Below the pieces are notes generated by a model, which saw only the letters and a list, made by a program, of their open reading frames with translations, was not told the origin of the DNA and made no database searches. The translations under genes were made by a program, and so were the position numbers. DNA of 64,000 bases from Triatoma infestans. Lineage: Eukaryota > Arthropoda > Insecta > Hemiptera > Reduviidae. Numbering within the stretch: position 1 is the first letter of the stretch; every line of letters begins with the position of its first letter. The stretch lies in assembly GCA_011037195.1 (NCBI GenBank), contig JAAEAF010001136.1, positions 1 to 64,000 of the forward strand, given 5' to 3'. Shown here one piece after another: positions 43,360 through 53,516 of the stretch.

Positions 43360-46300
43360 GGAAACGTTGTCTGTCAGGTAAAAAATAAAATTTGTAATAA
43401 TAATAAAATCATTGAAGTATTAGGATATAACGTGGCAGGGCTAAAAAGTAAAATAAATAATCAAGATTTTTTCAATTATGTTTCTAATTTCGAAATTTTC
43501 TGTTTCTTTGAAACACATGTAGAGGAAGGTAACTATATTAAGTTTGAAAAATATTTTTCTGAGTATAAATTGTTTTGGGAACCTGCGAATAGGTATAGTA
43601 AATATGGGCGTGCGTCTGGGGGATATTTATATGGATTAAAAAAGAGTTCGTACCTGCAAAAATATTGTAATTATGAATTGATTGAAAATAAAATGATGAT
43701 AAAAATACACTCAAAGTTAGGATCTCTGTATATTCTGCCCTTATATTTAAATATAAAAAACTGGAATGAGGAATTTAGCGCACTGAACGATATTGTCGTA
43801 AATAATGATAGTTTGAACTTTGTAGTGTTGGGGGATCTGAATGCCAGAGTAGGACTGGGTCAGGAATTACGCTGGGATGATAATATGGGAAACTTAGAAT
43901 TTGAAAAGTGCAGAAAATCAAAGGATGTAAAGGTAAATAGTGAAGGTAAGAAACTTTTAGATTTCTGTGAAGAAAACGGGATGATAATATTAAACGGAAG
44001 AACGGAAGGTGATGCAGAAGGAGATTTGACTTATATAAGTGCAGTAGGGAACTCGGTAATTGATTTTGGTATTGTATCTATGAATGCGTGCGATGCAGTT
44101 AAAGATTTTAAGGTAGGAAGTGAATACTTTTCCGATCATATGCCAGTAGTAATAAATATAGAAATGGGAGGAGAAACTGAGGGTGAGCAGTGCAACGCGT
44201 TGGTACCAAAAATGCAGTGGAGGGATGAATTGTTAGTGGAATACAAAAAACGCCTACTTAATAAAACGGATAATTTTATAAAGAGGATTGAAAAAGTAAA
44301 GTTAACTGATTTTGAAGAAATTATATCGTTAATAGGGGAGTCGTACCCTTTAAAAAAATGCGGGAATTTTAAAATGAAAAGAAAGGAAGCCTGGTATGAC
44401 AGTGAATGTTATAACAGTAGACAAAAAATGTTTAAAGTTCTAAACCTTTTTAGAAAAAGTCAGTCGGATCTAGTTAGAAATAAGTATTTAGAAAGGGTAA
44501 AAAAGTACAAAGAACTTTGTAACGCGAAAAAACAGAATTACTATAGGACCACTACCGCCAAATTTGAAAAAGTTACTGATTCTAAGGAGTTTTGGGAATT
44601 AGCTAAAATATTTAAAAAAACAATCTTTGCAAGGATAGGCAATATATCAGCGGTACAGTGGAAAGAATATTTTAACAAATTGTATAACCTCCCATTAGTA
44701 TCGAATCCTGTATTGTACGCACCGCCTTTGATTGTGGATAATTTTTTAGACAAAAATTTCAGCGGGGACGAATTGAGATATATAGTAAATAAATTAAAGA
44801 AAAATAAAGCACCAGGATTGGACCGGATTCCCAATGAATTTTATCAAAATGCACCCGAAAATTTTTGGTCTTTACTGGTTCAGCTGTTTAATGTGTTTTA
44901 CGATGAGGGCAGGGTCCCGGCGAGCTTCAAAAAATCGATAGTGTTTCCTTTATTTAAAAAGGGAGACATAAATGAAGTAGAAAACTATAGAGGTATAACG
45001 TTCATGGACTCCATTGCTAAGATTTATACGGGGCTTCTCGCAGAAAGGTTAGTGACCTGGATGGAGGATAAAAAGAAAATAAGTGAAAGTCAAGCGGGAT
45101 TTAGAAGAGGGAGATCTGTAGTTGATAACATATTCATATTGACAAATTTAGTGGAATATAAGTGGAATAAGGGGATTAAGAAAATTTACGCATTCTTCAT
45201 AGACTTTAAGTCGGCATTCGACTCAATAGATAGAGCTGCTTTGTTTTACAAACTACATAGAGAAGGGCTATCGAATAAATTCATAGAGGGTATTAGGAGC
45301 TTATACGATGGCACTGAAGCAGCGGTCTGGTGTACAGAAGGTCTTACGTCAGTCTTTAAAACATGTACAGGTGTAAAACAAGGGTGCGTCCTAAGTCCGT
45401 ATTTGTTTATTTTATTTATAAATGATCTAGCTGAAGAGTTGGAAGGTGGAGTCAGAGTGGGAAAAATTAAAATTAACATGTTGGCCTATGCGGACGACCT
45501 CGTGGTTTTGGCGGAAGATCCCCTAACACTGCAAAGCTTCATTAATAAGATTCATAAATATGCGCTTAAATGGAATCTAACGATAAACTTGCAAAAATCA
45601 AAAATTATGGTTTTTAGAAAATATGGGGGCAAACTCTGTAAAAACGAAAAATGGTATTATGCTAGAGAATTAATAGAATGTGTTAATCAATATAAATATT
45701 TGGGATTAATTATAACAAGTAACCTGAACCTAAAGTGTAATATGTTGGAAAAAGTGTCAAAAGCGAAACTAGCATTCAATAGTATATGGAGTGTGTTTTT
45801 CAGTAACAATGATTTGCCTGTAAGTTCTAAATGGAAGGTGTTTGATGCTATTATAAGAAGTACTGTAAGTTTTGGTGGGCAGGTCTGGGGATTTAAGTAC
45901 TATGAGGAAGTTGAAAAGGTACAAAGATGTTTTATAAAAAAACTTTTTTATCTACCCCAGAATACCCCAAATTATTTTATATATTTAGAAACGGGACGTC
46001 ATCTGTTGCATTGTTACACCCTACAGTTAAATTTCAATTATGTTCAAAAAATAATGCAACTCCCGGATGATAGATATGTAAAAGTAATAGCTAATGAAAT
46101 AATAAAAAGTGAAATAATGTGGTGTAAAGCATGGAAAGAGTTGTGCAGCAAATATAACTGCCCGCTGGAAATAGATTTCTTAAAGGAGGAGAAGTGGGGT
46201 CCAGTTCTTTCAAAAATGATTGAGAGTTATAAGAGCAGTTTTTTCGAAGATTGTAAGGGATTGGCTGCTAGGGGAACATTTCACGGGTTGTACAGTGTAC

Positions 46301-46644
46301 TGTCCAAAGAGGTGAATTATGTTACTGACAGTTTAGACAAAAAATGTATTAGTGCAATTATGAAATGTAGAGGTGAACTCCTAAATCTGAATTGTAAAAG
46401 GTATATGCATAATAGAACACAGTTGTGTTCATTATGTAACCTAAATGAGGAGGAGGATGGAGTTCACTTCTTGGCAGTATGCCCTATATTGGCCCCTTAT
46501 AGGATCAAGTACTTCCAAACGAGGACGTTAAGTACAGATATGGCAATAGAGTATCTCAATGGAAGGAACTGGAAACTTCCTTATCATTATTATTGTGAAG
46601 CGTGGCAATACAGGGCTTTTTTAATAAAAGAATTTAATTATTAA
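43360..46644 (+). CDS. LINE ORF2 protein: APE endonuclease, reverse transcriptase, Cys/His cluster
   Basis: Open from right after the ORF1 UAG to the stop at 46644 (1094 codons). No ATG occurs in any frame between the UAG and 43432. The first in-frame ATG is at 43693, past the endonuclease Glu. Counting from the GTG at 43432: endonuclease NVAGLKSK start, Glu27 (FFETHV), GDLNAR 134-139, SVIDFG near 208, SDHMPV from 234; RT with KAPGLDRIPNEF, GFRRGRSVVDNIF, Asp591 (FFIDFKSAFD), GVKQGCVLSP and YADD 686-689; C-terminal CSLCNLNEEEDGVHFLAVCP starting at 999. All key residues are intact. The protein nicks target DNA and copies its own RNA there. Translation is probably by UAG readthrough or non-AUG initiation. 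Confidence 0.92.
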   Translation, partial: GNVVCQVKNKICNNNKIIEVLGYNVAGLKSKINNQDFFNYVSNFEIFCFFETHVEEGNYIKFEKYFSEYKLFWEPANRYSKYGRASGGYLYGLKKSSYLQKYCNYELIENKMMIKIHSKLGSLYILPLYLNIKNWNEEFSALNDIVVNNDSLNFVVLGDLNARVGLGQELRWDDNMGNLEFEKCRKSKDVKVNSEGKKLLDFCEENGMIILNGRTEGDAEGDLTYISAVGNSVIDFGIVSMNACDAVKDFKVGSEYFSDHMPVVINIEMGGETEGEQCNALVPKMQWRDELLVEYKKRLLNKTDNFIKRIEKVKLTDFEEIISLIGESYPLKKCGNFKMKRKEAWYDSECYNSRQKMFKVLNLFRKSQSDLVRNKYLERVKKYKELCNAKKQNYYRTTTAKFEKVTDSKEFWELAKIFKKTIFARIGNISAVQWKEYFNKLYNLPLVSNPVLYAPPLIVDNFLDKNFSGDELRYIVNKLKKNKAPGLDRIPNEFYQNAPENFWSLLVQLFNVFYDEGRVPASFKKSIVFPLFKKGDINEVENYRGITFMDSIAKIYTGLLAERLVTWMEDKKKISESQAGFRRGRSVVDNIFILTNLVEYKWNKGIKKIYAFFIDFKSAFDSIDRAALFYKLHREGLSNKFIEGIRSLYDGTEAAVWCTEGLTSVFKTCTGVKQGCVLSPYLFILFINDLAEELEGGVRVGKIKINMLAYADDLVVLAEDPLTLQSFINKIHKYALKWNLTINLQKSKIMVFRKYGGKLCKNEKWYYARELIECVNQYKYLGLIITSNLNLKCNMLEKVSKAKLAFNSIWSVFFSNNDLPVSSKWKVFDAIIRSTVSFGGQVWGFKYYEEVEKVQRCFIKKLFYLPQNTPNYFIYLETGRHLLHCYTLQLNFNYVQKIMQLPDDRYVKVIANEIIKSEIMWCKAWKELCSKYNCPLEIDFLKEEKWGPVLSKMIESYKSSFFEDCKGLAARGTFHGLYSVLSKEVNYVTDSLDKKCISAIMKCRGELLNLNCKRYMHNRTQLCSLCNLNEEEDGVHFLAVCPILAPYRIKYFQTRTLSTDMAIEYLNGRNWKLPYHYYCEAWQYRAFLIKEFNY

Positions 46645-46786
46645 AGTGAGCGACTACTCCACACAAATAAAGAAATATAAACAAAGTATTGATATAGTTA
46701 AAAATAAAAACTAAACAACAAAATTTGCAGGTATCGAAGTCTAATGGGATCAACGAGTAAAATGTAATCAATGTGTAGATGAACTC

Positions 46787-46811
46787 CTGGCAGACGGTAT
46801 CACCATGCCAG
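46787..46811 (+). other. Conserved 3' UTR hairpin of the LINE lineage
   Basis: CTGGCA and TGCCAG form a 6-bp stem with a 13-nt loop beginning GACGG. The diverged relative has CTGGCA ... TGTCAG (G-U pair) at 16987-17012 with the loop also starting GACGG. Probably an RT recognition structure. Confidence 0.7.
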
Positions 46812-46921
46812 AATTAGCTTGTCTAAGTAAAATTTTTTAATTATTATTATTAGCAAATAAGAAGTATAAGATTATGTTAATTTTTGATATGTTTTGTATA
46901 ATTTTCTGTTCTAAAATAAAG

Positions 46922-46924
<3 letters not shown>

Positions 46925-46953
<29 letters not shown>
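46925..46953 (+). repeat. ATCT microsatellite tail of the LINE
   Basis: Seven ATCT units directly before the right TSD. Microsatellite tails replace poly(A) in several LINE clades. Confidence 0.85.
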
Positions 46954-46956
<3 letters not shown>

Positions 46957-46967
46957 GTTCAGATTGT

Positions 46968-47390
46968 ATATAGTAGGTATAAAACATACAGGAGTAGAGG
47001 AATATCGAGTACTCTACTCCTTTGTGTACATAGGATGTATGAGTGTGAAGAATGAATGTATTTATTAGCATGCATGTGCAAGATAGGTTTTAGTATAATT
47101 GATTTAATGTGCGAATGGTATGCAATGGACCAATGCCGCTCAGGAGTGGCAACAGTCTTGATCACATAATCTGTCTTCTGCATTTGGGAGCCACTGAATT
47201 TTGGAAGGGTGGGCGTGAAGCCGGGATTGGCGCCCCGGCATATTTGTGCGAATGGGAAGTATGAATGTAGGTTTAAATGAGTAGGTTAGTAGGCTAGGTT
47301 AGAGTGAATTAGGGATTAGTACAGTAGGTGCAAAGGACCTCAGCTGTTGTGCACCTTAGAAAAAAAAACAAAAAAAAAAATAAATTAAAA
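46968..47390 (+). mobile_element. Remaining 3' UTR and A-rich tail of the interrupted I-like LINE
   Basis: Continuation of 41400-41841 after removal of the intact LINE. It ends with GGTGCAAAGGACCTCAGCTG then ttgtgcacct (a potential hairpin, aggtgc/gcacct) and aaaaaaaaacaaaaaaaaaa. I-type LINEs often end in such a structure; assignment is inferred. Confidence 0.5.
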
Positions 47391-47999
47391 ATGCACCGGC
47401 AAATTCTTATTATAAATCAACCGAAGAAAACATGATACTTGCTTCATGGTGAAATAAAAAAACAAAACGAAATGGATATTGAAAAAAAATGCCCTAGTGA
47501 GAAGAGAAAGGACAGGATTTAAAGAAAATTTAGTCTGAAGTTCTACGATATACGAGCTCTAGAATGATGCTCATTAATGGTTGGTGAGATTCTAGCAACG
47601 CAGTGTCAGTTTATGAACAAATTAAGTGCATTGTAAACTTTGTGTAAATAAGAAAATGAAATGAAATGAAAGATTTTCAAGAAAAGCGGGACTAATGGAG
47701 TGTTATTAGAGAAAACAATGTAGCATTCTTGTTTCTATTTAATATTAAGTAGCTTATAATTGCAAAGGAATATTACACAAGTGTTACTTTAGATAGCTAT
47801 GTTTAAATAGCTAAAGAAACATTACAAAACGCTATAATTAGAAAACAGCATTAAAGAAGAGAAACAAGCGCTAATAAAAAAAACAACAAAAAAACAAAAT
47901 GTGTTAAAGTAAATAAATTATTAAAAGGGGGTAAAACACGTAGTGTGCAATATACAACAATATTGATCCAATGTTAACACAGAGACTTTTGTTATGTCA

Positions 48000-48877
48000 T
48001 AGAGTTTTTTTTTTTGTTTTTTTTTTTGGTCACTTGTTCTATCTGGCTCGTCTAATTTAACACTAACAATATGGATGTCCTTCCCGCTCACGCTATCCTT
48101 CCGGGTCAATTCACCTTGGATCATTTTTTTTTACACCAATACAAACTTCATAGAGAAAATTTCATAAATTTCTAACACAGTATTATAGTTACACATTATA
48201 TCGGCTATATTCTATATATATAATTATATATCTGTCTAGAATTTTATATAGAATATTCCGATGATAAAAGGAATAGCAGAAATAACACTGACACGACTTT
48301 CTAACTAACAACTTCTGTATAAAATGACATATTTTCCTTAAACTCAAACTTTACTGATTTCTCCTAATATTAAATTTGGAGTTGGTGGTAGACAAGTAAC
48401 TATCTAGGCAGATAGAATAAAGTGATTACATTGTAGTGTAGAAGAGGGCGCAAATAAGATTGAACAAAACCCCGGCCCGAATTCCGCAGAACTACAAAAA
48501 TAATATTTTTCGGACAAAAGTTTCAAACTAAAGGTGATAAGATTTTGATTTTTTTGCAGCTAGTTCATTTGTGTTTATAGTACGTTTTCTGAGAAAATTC
48601 CAAAAAAACAAACTCAAAAACTATTCTGTAAACGTCGCAGTTCCGATTAACTGATTTCCTTCAAATTTGGAATTCCAGCAATGGTTCTAATGTGAATTAA
48701 TATCACACTGGACTGGGTACACTGCAACATAGGTATAATAATAATTATTATTATTTTATATAATAGATATAATATATAATATATATATTTATAAAGAATA
48801 CTATAATATAATATTAATACTAATATAATAATAATATAATAATAATAATATATATAATAATAATATAATTATTATAA
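48000..48877. repeat. AT-rich DNA with family R (48480-48700) and TAA/AT microsatellites (48735-48865)
   Basis: TCAAACTAAAGGTGATAAGA near 48525 and CTTCAAATTTGGAATTCCAG near 48660 are family R. A long imperfect ATA/TAA microsatellite follows. A T-rich run lies at 48006-48030. No coding signal. Confidence 0.5.
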
Positions 48878-49015
48878 GTGTGAGTCTACAGAGACATTTA
48901 GTTGAAGTGAACTCTCTACACAAACTTGGTGAATTTGCTCTGACGATGGATGAATGTCCGAAACCGGTCAGGAATAAATTTAATATGCATGCTACGACGG
49001 ATAAAATAATGGAAA
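48878..49015 (+). repeat. Foldback family B, copy 4, right half
   Basis: GTGAACTCTCTACACAAACT ... GCTCTGACGATGGATGAATG ... TCCGAAACCGGTCAGGAATA ... ATGCATGCTACGACGGATAA. It retains both GACGATGGAT and GAAACCGGTC, and is embedded in TAA repeats. Confidence 0.75.
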
Positions 49016-49033
49016 TAATAATAATAATAATAA

Positions 49034-50190
49034 GTTTACTGAACTGGAGCGGCTGGACAGATTTGTCAGGACTGAGATGACTGCTTCTAGGATGCATCAC
49101 CCTAAATCCTCAAAGGTAAGGTTATACCTGTCAAGGAAGTTGGGAGGCAGGAGACTCGTCAACATTCGGGAAGCCTGTCGCAGGCAAGAAAGTGTTCTTC
49201 GTGCATTCTTCCTCGGAAGTGAATCGGCTTCGAGAACTACAGCGCATAGATAGGGGATACACAGCGCTCGATTTGGCTGCTCAAGAAGGTTCTCAGTTGA
49301 ATACTTCCGAACATTGGGTAGAAGAATGGAAAGCCAAGGAGCTCCAAGGCCGGTATTATGCGGCGTTGGAGGCAACGGTATCTCCCGCGAGATATCAGTA
49401 AAGTGGCTCGTGCGAGGTGAACTCTTTCCGGAGACGGAAGGATTTGTGCTCGCAATCCAAGGCCAAGTGATTGCGACAAGATCATACCGGAGGCACATAA
49501 TCGGGGAGCGAGAAATCTCTGACCGATGCAGGCTGTGCAACGCAGCAGTAGAGTCCATTCAGCATATCATCGCTGGGTGCTCGAATTTAGCAGGCACTGA
49601 GTACCTCTCAAGGCACAATAATGTAGCGCGCATGCTCCATCAGGCGCTGGTAATCAGGCTCGGGATTGTGTCAGAGGGAGAGGAGCTTCCTTATTACAGG
49701 TATTACCCGAAGGCCATAGTGGAAAAGGACGGGGTTAAGGTGTATTGGGATCAGTGCATGATCACCGATAGGTCGGTCTTGCACAATAGACCGGACATCC
49801 TTATTTTAAATACCCGAAAAAGGGCAGCCGAGATAATAGATGTAGGGATTCCCTTGGACGACAATACCCGCAAAACTTTAGCCGAGAAGAAGCGGAAGTA
49901 CCAGGATCTAGCGATTGAAATGAAAGAGATGTATCAGCTGGATGTGGTTAGGGTAATCCCGATTGTCATATCGGCTAATGGCCTAGTACCTGTAGAGACA
50001 AGCAAGAATCTGCATGAGCTCGAGCTGGAACCCTGGTTGTTGGAGAAGGCGCAGAAGTCTGTTTTATTGGACGCAGCGAGGCTGCTGAGGAAGTTCCTCA
50101 ATTTATAACAAAATGAAATGTCTTCAGTGGGTTGGAATTGTTCCCCCCGCTGATGCTATTTGCAAACGGAAAAAATAAATGGAAAAAAAT
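49034..50190 (+). mobile_element. R4/Dong-like LINE, 5'-truncated, within TAA repeats
   Basis: ATA/TAA repeats directly precede (49015-49033) and follow (50195-50213) the element, as expected for Dong-type LINEs that target TAA repeats. It encodes the post-RT region and the C-terminal restriction-like endonuclease. Frames shift near 49230-49260 and 49380-49395. The 3' UTR is about 90 bp. Confidence 0.8.
49314..50108 (+). pseudogene. R4/Dong-like ORF2 C-terminus with restriction-like endonuclease
   Basis: The main frame reads SVKWLVRGELFPETEGFVLA, the Cys/His cluster CRLCNAAVESIQHIIAGC, then YYPKAIVEKDGVKVYWDQ and RPDILILNTRKRAAEIIDVG, the PD-(D/E)xK-type nuclease core of R2/R4-like elements, followed by KKRKYQDLAIEMKEMY. 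Upstream protein sense (RRLVNIREACRRQ at 49155; LDLAAQEGSQLNTSEHWVEE at 49262) lies in two other frames, so at least two single-base shifts exist. The first 20 residues of the annotated frame are out of family. The enzyme type nicks its target site; this copy is dead. Confidence 0.85.
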
Positions 50191-50379
50191 TAATAATAAT
50201 AATAATAATAATAGCCTTTATTTGGTTTTAGATTACAGCATATATAAGAACATAAAACAAAACACATCATCTTCACAAACTAAAAAAAAAGAAGAAATTT
50301 AACTAAACCAATTCATAAGAATTTAAAGTATCAGTCCTCGAGGTGGCAGTACAGTAAATTGTACTGAAGGGACGCACTA

Positions 50380-50580
50380 GAGGAAAGCTTAATGTTACTC
50401 TTCCCCACCACCCCCGAACCATTCACAAAATCGATAATGTTTAAAATAAAAATGATTGATATTTATGTATGTAAACATATATGAAATTTAAAATCACTAG
50501 AGACGTTTTCGATAAAATGGCGATGTAATAGAAAACCATTCAGTCGCAGCTTTCAATTTATGGATTTTGCGGTGGTATAG
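50380..50580. repeat. Family R copy
   Basis: AAAATAAAAATGATTGATAT and AAACCATTCAGTCGCAGCTT; the last 70 bp are repeated almost exactly at 52176-52245, including tttgcggtggta. Confidence 0.55.
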
Positions 50581-50590
50581 TACCAAATCC

Positions 50591-50826
50591 GGATCCTCAC
50601 GCGTTGGTCTAGTGGCTAATGCACTTGCCTTTCGTGCGAGAATTCAGGATTCGATTCCCGTGAGAGCAAAGTCGGTGTTAAAAAGTGATAAGCTACAGTT
50701 AGTAGCGGCCTAGGTAGAGAAGGCTGGAACTAAACGGCGTGGGGAACTGCGGCATGCTTACCACATGCCCCCTCTTCAGATCGCCATCTGGTAAGCCTTT
50801 CATGGGCTGTTTCGCCAAAGGGTTTT
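50591..50826 (+). repeat. tRNA-derived SINE, copy 2, with TSD
   Basis: TAGTACCAAATCC flanks it (50578-50590 and 50827-50839). The head has GTCTAGTGGCTAATGCACTT (A box) and GATTCGATTCCCGTGAG (B box). The tail TGGGCTGTTTCGCCAAAGG matches copy 1 and the RTE 3' end. About 236 bp; roughly 80-85% like copy 1 by eye, with a small deletion after gtcggtgtt. Confidence 0.85.
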
Positions 50827-50839
50827 TAGTACCAAATCC

Positions 50840-51395
50840 AGAACATCCAGCACCAAAGTATCAGAGATATTTTCCGTGATAGACTGGTTCTTTATGTTCT
50901 TATCAAAACAGTGCAAATTTAGTTGATATACTAAAGTGTCTGTGGAACATTCGATCAATATTGTTGTATATTGCATACTACGTGTTCTACCCCTTTAAAT
51001 ATTTTATTTACTTTAACACATTTGTTTCTTCTTTAATGTTGTTCTCTAATTATAGCGTCTTGTATTGTTTCTTTGGCTATTTAAACATGACTATCAAAGG
51101 TAATATTGTGTAGTATTCTTGTGCAATTAAAAACTACTTAATATTAAATAGAAACAAAAATCCTAATTTATTTTCTCATAACACTGCATTTATGTATCTT
51201 TTCTTGAAAAATCTTCTTTCTATTCATTTGCTTATTTGTATAAATGTATCAACCAAATTTGCTCTGTGCAAGTCTATGTTATCACATTGTTTTGATGAAA
51301 GCCCGGACGATCAACACAAAAAGAAGCTGGCTAATAAGAAAAATATCTCTGATGCTTTCCAGCTCTGCGGGACCAACCACAACCACTACGGAATA
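50840..51395. repeat. Foldback family A, copy 5
   Basis: The left end (tatcagagatattttccgtg ... cttatcaaaacagtgcaaat, 50855-50920) and right end (atttgctctgtgcaagtcta ... GATGCTTTCCAGCTCTGCGG, 51255-51370) are inverted. The arms continue inward as the right arm of the large inverted repeat. The GAAAC box is deleted in the left arm and degraded in the right (GAAAGCCCGGACGAT). Confidence 0.65.
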
Positions 51396-52814
51396 TACAA
51401 GTTTGAGCTTCATCTTTTTGTTTTTTGAGATTTGTCAGAAAAACATTTTTTAATACTCAGAGGACCTCAAAAACTTATAATTCCAGAGGAAATTTGAAAA
51501 TCGCACTAGGAGTAAGGGGTAGTAAAAAAAATAAGAGGAAAAGACTCATGTGAAACACTCACACAAACTTTTCATATTACAAATACATGTTCGTGTTACA
51601 TATAAATCAAGCTAATGGAAATTATATTTGTTTACTTGAATGGGACATATGGCAAAGCTCTGTGATAGCAAAGCTTTCACAATTTAGTTTAAAATTTAAG
51701 CCAACCTCTAGGTTAATTCACCTTTATTAAGGTGAATTTGACTTGAGTATAATTAACCGTAATAAACAGTAACTCGCCTCTGAATTCAGACTTTTTTAGG
51801 AATGATATAAAAAAAGGTAGGGTTAATTTAAAATAATATCTTTTTTAGACCTCATTTTACATTTTAAAATTAAAAGAAAAATACAGTGGAAAATCTTATT
51901 GTTCATTATAAATGGAAATAAAATTATTGAAACAAATTTATTGGAACAGATTAATTTAATTTTTGTTTTTTTTAATTTCGTCATTTGTCGCTTACTTCAA
52001 AATACCGCCAGAAACAATTGCGCCTCTGCTATACCCACTGAGCCGGATCATTACATCATTAAAATCAATGTTTCTGGAAAAAATGTTTCTAATAAAAGTG
52101 ACAGGATTATATATGTTCAATTAAAAGAAAACTGATGAACAAGCTCATTTCGAGGAAATTAATAAACAAATGCGATATAATAGAAAACCATTCAGTCGCA
52201 GCTTTCAATTTATGGATTTTGCGGTGGTAGTACCAAATCCGGATCCTCATCCGGACACAATATTATAATTGTGAAATACAACCTTTCTGTTACTTCTTTT
52301 TAATACAATTTTAAATAAAATAACATATTTTTTTTTCCTTACATAAATAAAGAGGTGGCGTGTGTACAAGTATCAGCCTTCCAATCTACGCAGATAGAAT
52401 TGTAATCTAGAAGTGCACGACAATAACATTGTAGCGACTCCCATATACTTGAGATTTAACGTCACAACTTCTGGAAAACTTTCTAAAAGCATTTTGACTA
52501 TCACTTATTGCTAGCAAGAGGAAGTATAGTAATCGTGTCAAATTTTCGATATCGTGTTTTCATCGGAATATCCGTTTTCAGATCCCCTGAATCCAAAAAA
52601 GTGGTTTTTTACAAAATGGTGGTGTAAACAGCATAGCTCAAAAATGAAAAATCGTAGAAAGTATGTCACTTTTCTCCCACCTCCTTCCATACTGTAATGT
52701 GTAAAGAAATGGTGGACAAATATAAATCATGATTTTGTAAAATATATTAGTAGAAATATATTTAATATTGATTTATTATTTAGAGCAATATCAAGCCTGG
52801 GTTTTTCCGAAGGT
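51396..52814. repeat. AT-rich DNA with family R pieces (51420-51530, 52060-52250, 52490-52620)
   Basis: AATACTCAGAGGACCTCAAA, AAGTGACAGGATTATATATG and the inverted AAGAGGAAGTATAGTAATCG are family R. Short frames such as 51899-52135 show no recognised family. Confidence 0.45.
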
Positions 52815-52875
52815 TGGGTGAAAACAATAATGTCTCTGATGCTTTCCAGCTCTGCGAACCGACCACCACAACAAC
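52815..52875 (+). repeat. Foldback family A, end fragment
   Basis: GTCTCTGATGCTTTCCAGCT then CTGCGAACCGACCACCACAA is the outer 50 bp of family A. Confidence 0.6.
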
Positions 52876-53484
52876 GAAAACAATAATGAACTATTAGGAA
52901 GGTAGAATACCTTTAGTACAATAAAAGGGAATTCCCCTTCCTTTCTCTCTTGAATAGAGGGAGGGATTATATGTATGTAGAGCCTCAAATAGGGGAATCA
53001 AAAAATTTAGACTGAAGCTGTGCCGGAGTGTTTCCTGAAAAGTTGTAGCAGTGTGTGGAGGACCTACTACCTACATTCAAAATGCCCAACCTTCAAGTCG
53101 AAAACTAATAATTTGTGAGTTTCGACTCCTCCAAAATGTGATTATAAAATATTAGGATAATAATTTTCAAACAAATAAGATTTGTATCTATTTTATTAAT
53201 TATTTGAATAATATATGAATATTTCTTTTTATGTGTATTCTTTTGGGTATTTTGTATTCCTCCTCAGTTCAGATAAACATAGACCTCACGAAACCCCCTT
53301 TTGAAAAGATTCCAAATATAAATTATAATAATTAATTATTAATTAACATATTTCATTTACCCCAATACAATCATATTACAATACACATACATATACTTCA
53401 TATTCCTTTTTAGGTAACACCATGGGATTCGACAGTGGGTTATCTCTCAAAATTCCTCAACCAGAAGTTCCACTTTATTACTTG

Positions 53485-53516
<32 letters not shown>

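Larger units (their letters stand above)
41842..46953 (+). mobile_element. Full-length non-LTR retrotransposon, 5.1 kb, with 14-bp TSD
   Basis: Bounded by identical 14-bp duplications. It has a 624-bp 5' UTR starting GAGTTCACATCGAGCG, ORF1, ORF2, and a 309-bp 3' UTR with a hairpin, ending in tandem ATCT repeats. Both ORFs are undamaged apart from the UAG between them, which may be functional. There is no RNase H domain. The APE endonuclease plus a terminal Cys/His cluster and a microsatellite tail point to the Jockey/I/CR1-L2 group; I cannot assign the clade. Relatives at 16096-17089 and 33.5-34.6 kb show a resident family. The exact TSD and open frames mean a young copy. Confidence 0.93.
47640..51240. 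repeat. Large inverted repeat, arms about 47640-47990 and 50935-51240
   Basis: Arm sequences pair over more than 250 bp: TTTCTATTTAATATTAAGTA (47733 region) against its inverse near 51135, and CACGTAGTGTGCAATATACA (about 47937) against TGTATATTGCATACTACGTG (about 50967). The right arm continues outward into a family A end at 51250-51395. The 3 kb between holds a family B half, an R4-like LINE end and a SINE. Confidence 0.65.

Noticed and set aside
43432..43434. GTG as the start of LINE ORF2
   Set aside because: The frame and endonuclease homology extend upstream, and GTG is not a normal eukaryotic start; the open region begins right after the UAG.
46925..46955. Stand-alone ATCT microsatellite
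   Set aside because: It directly precedes the TSD and is the LINE's 3' tail.
48735..48865. TAA/AT-rich stretch as a replication origin or matrix site
   Set aside because: Only simple repeat composition; nothing specific supports a function.
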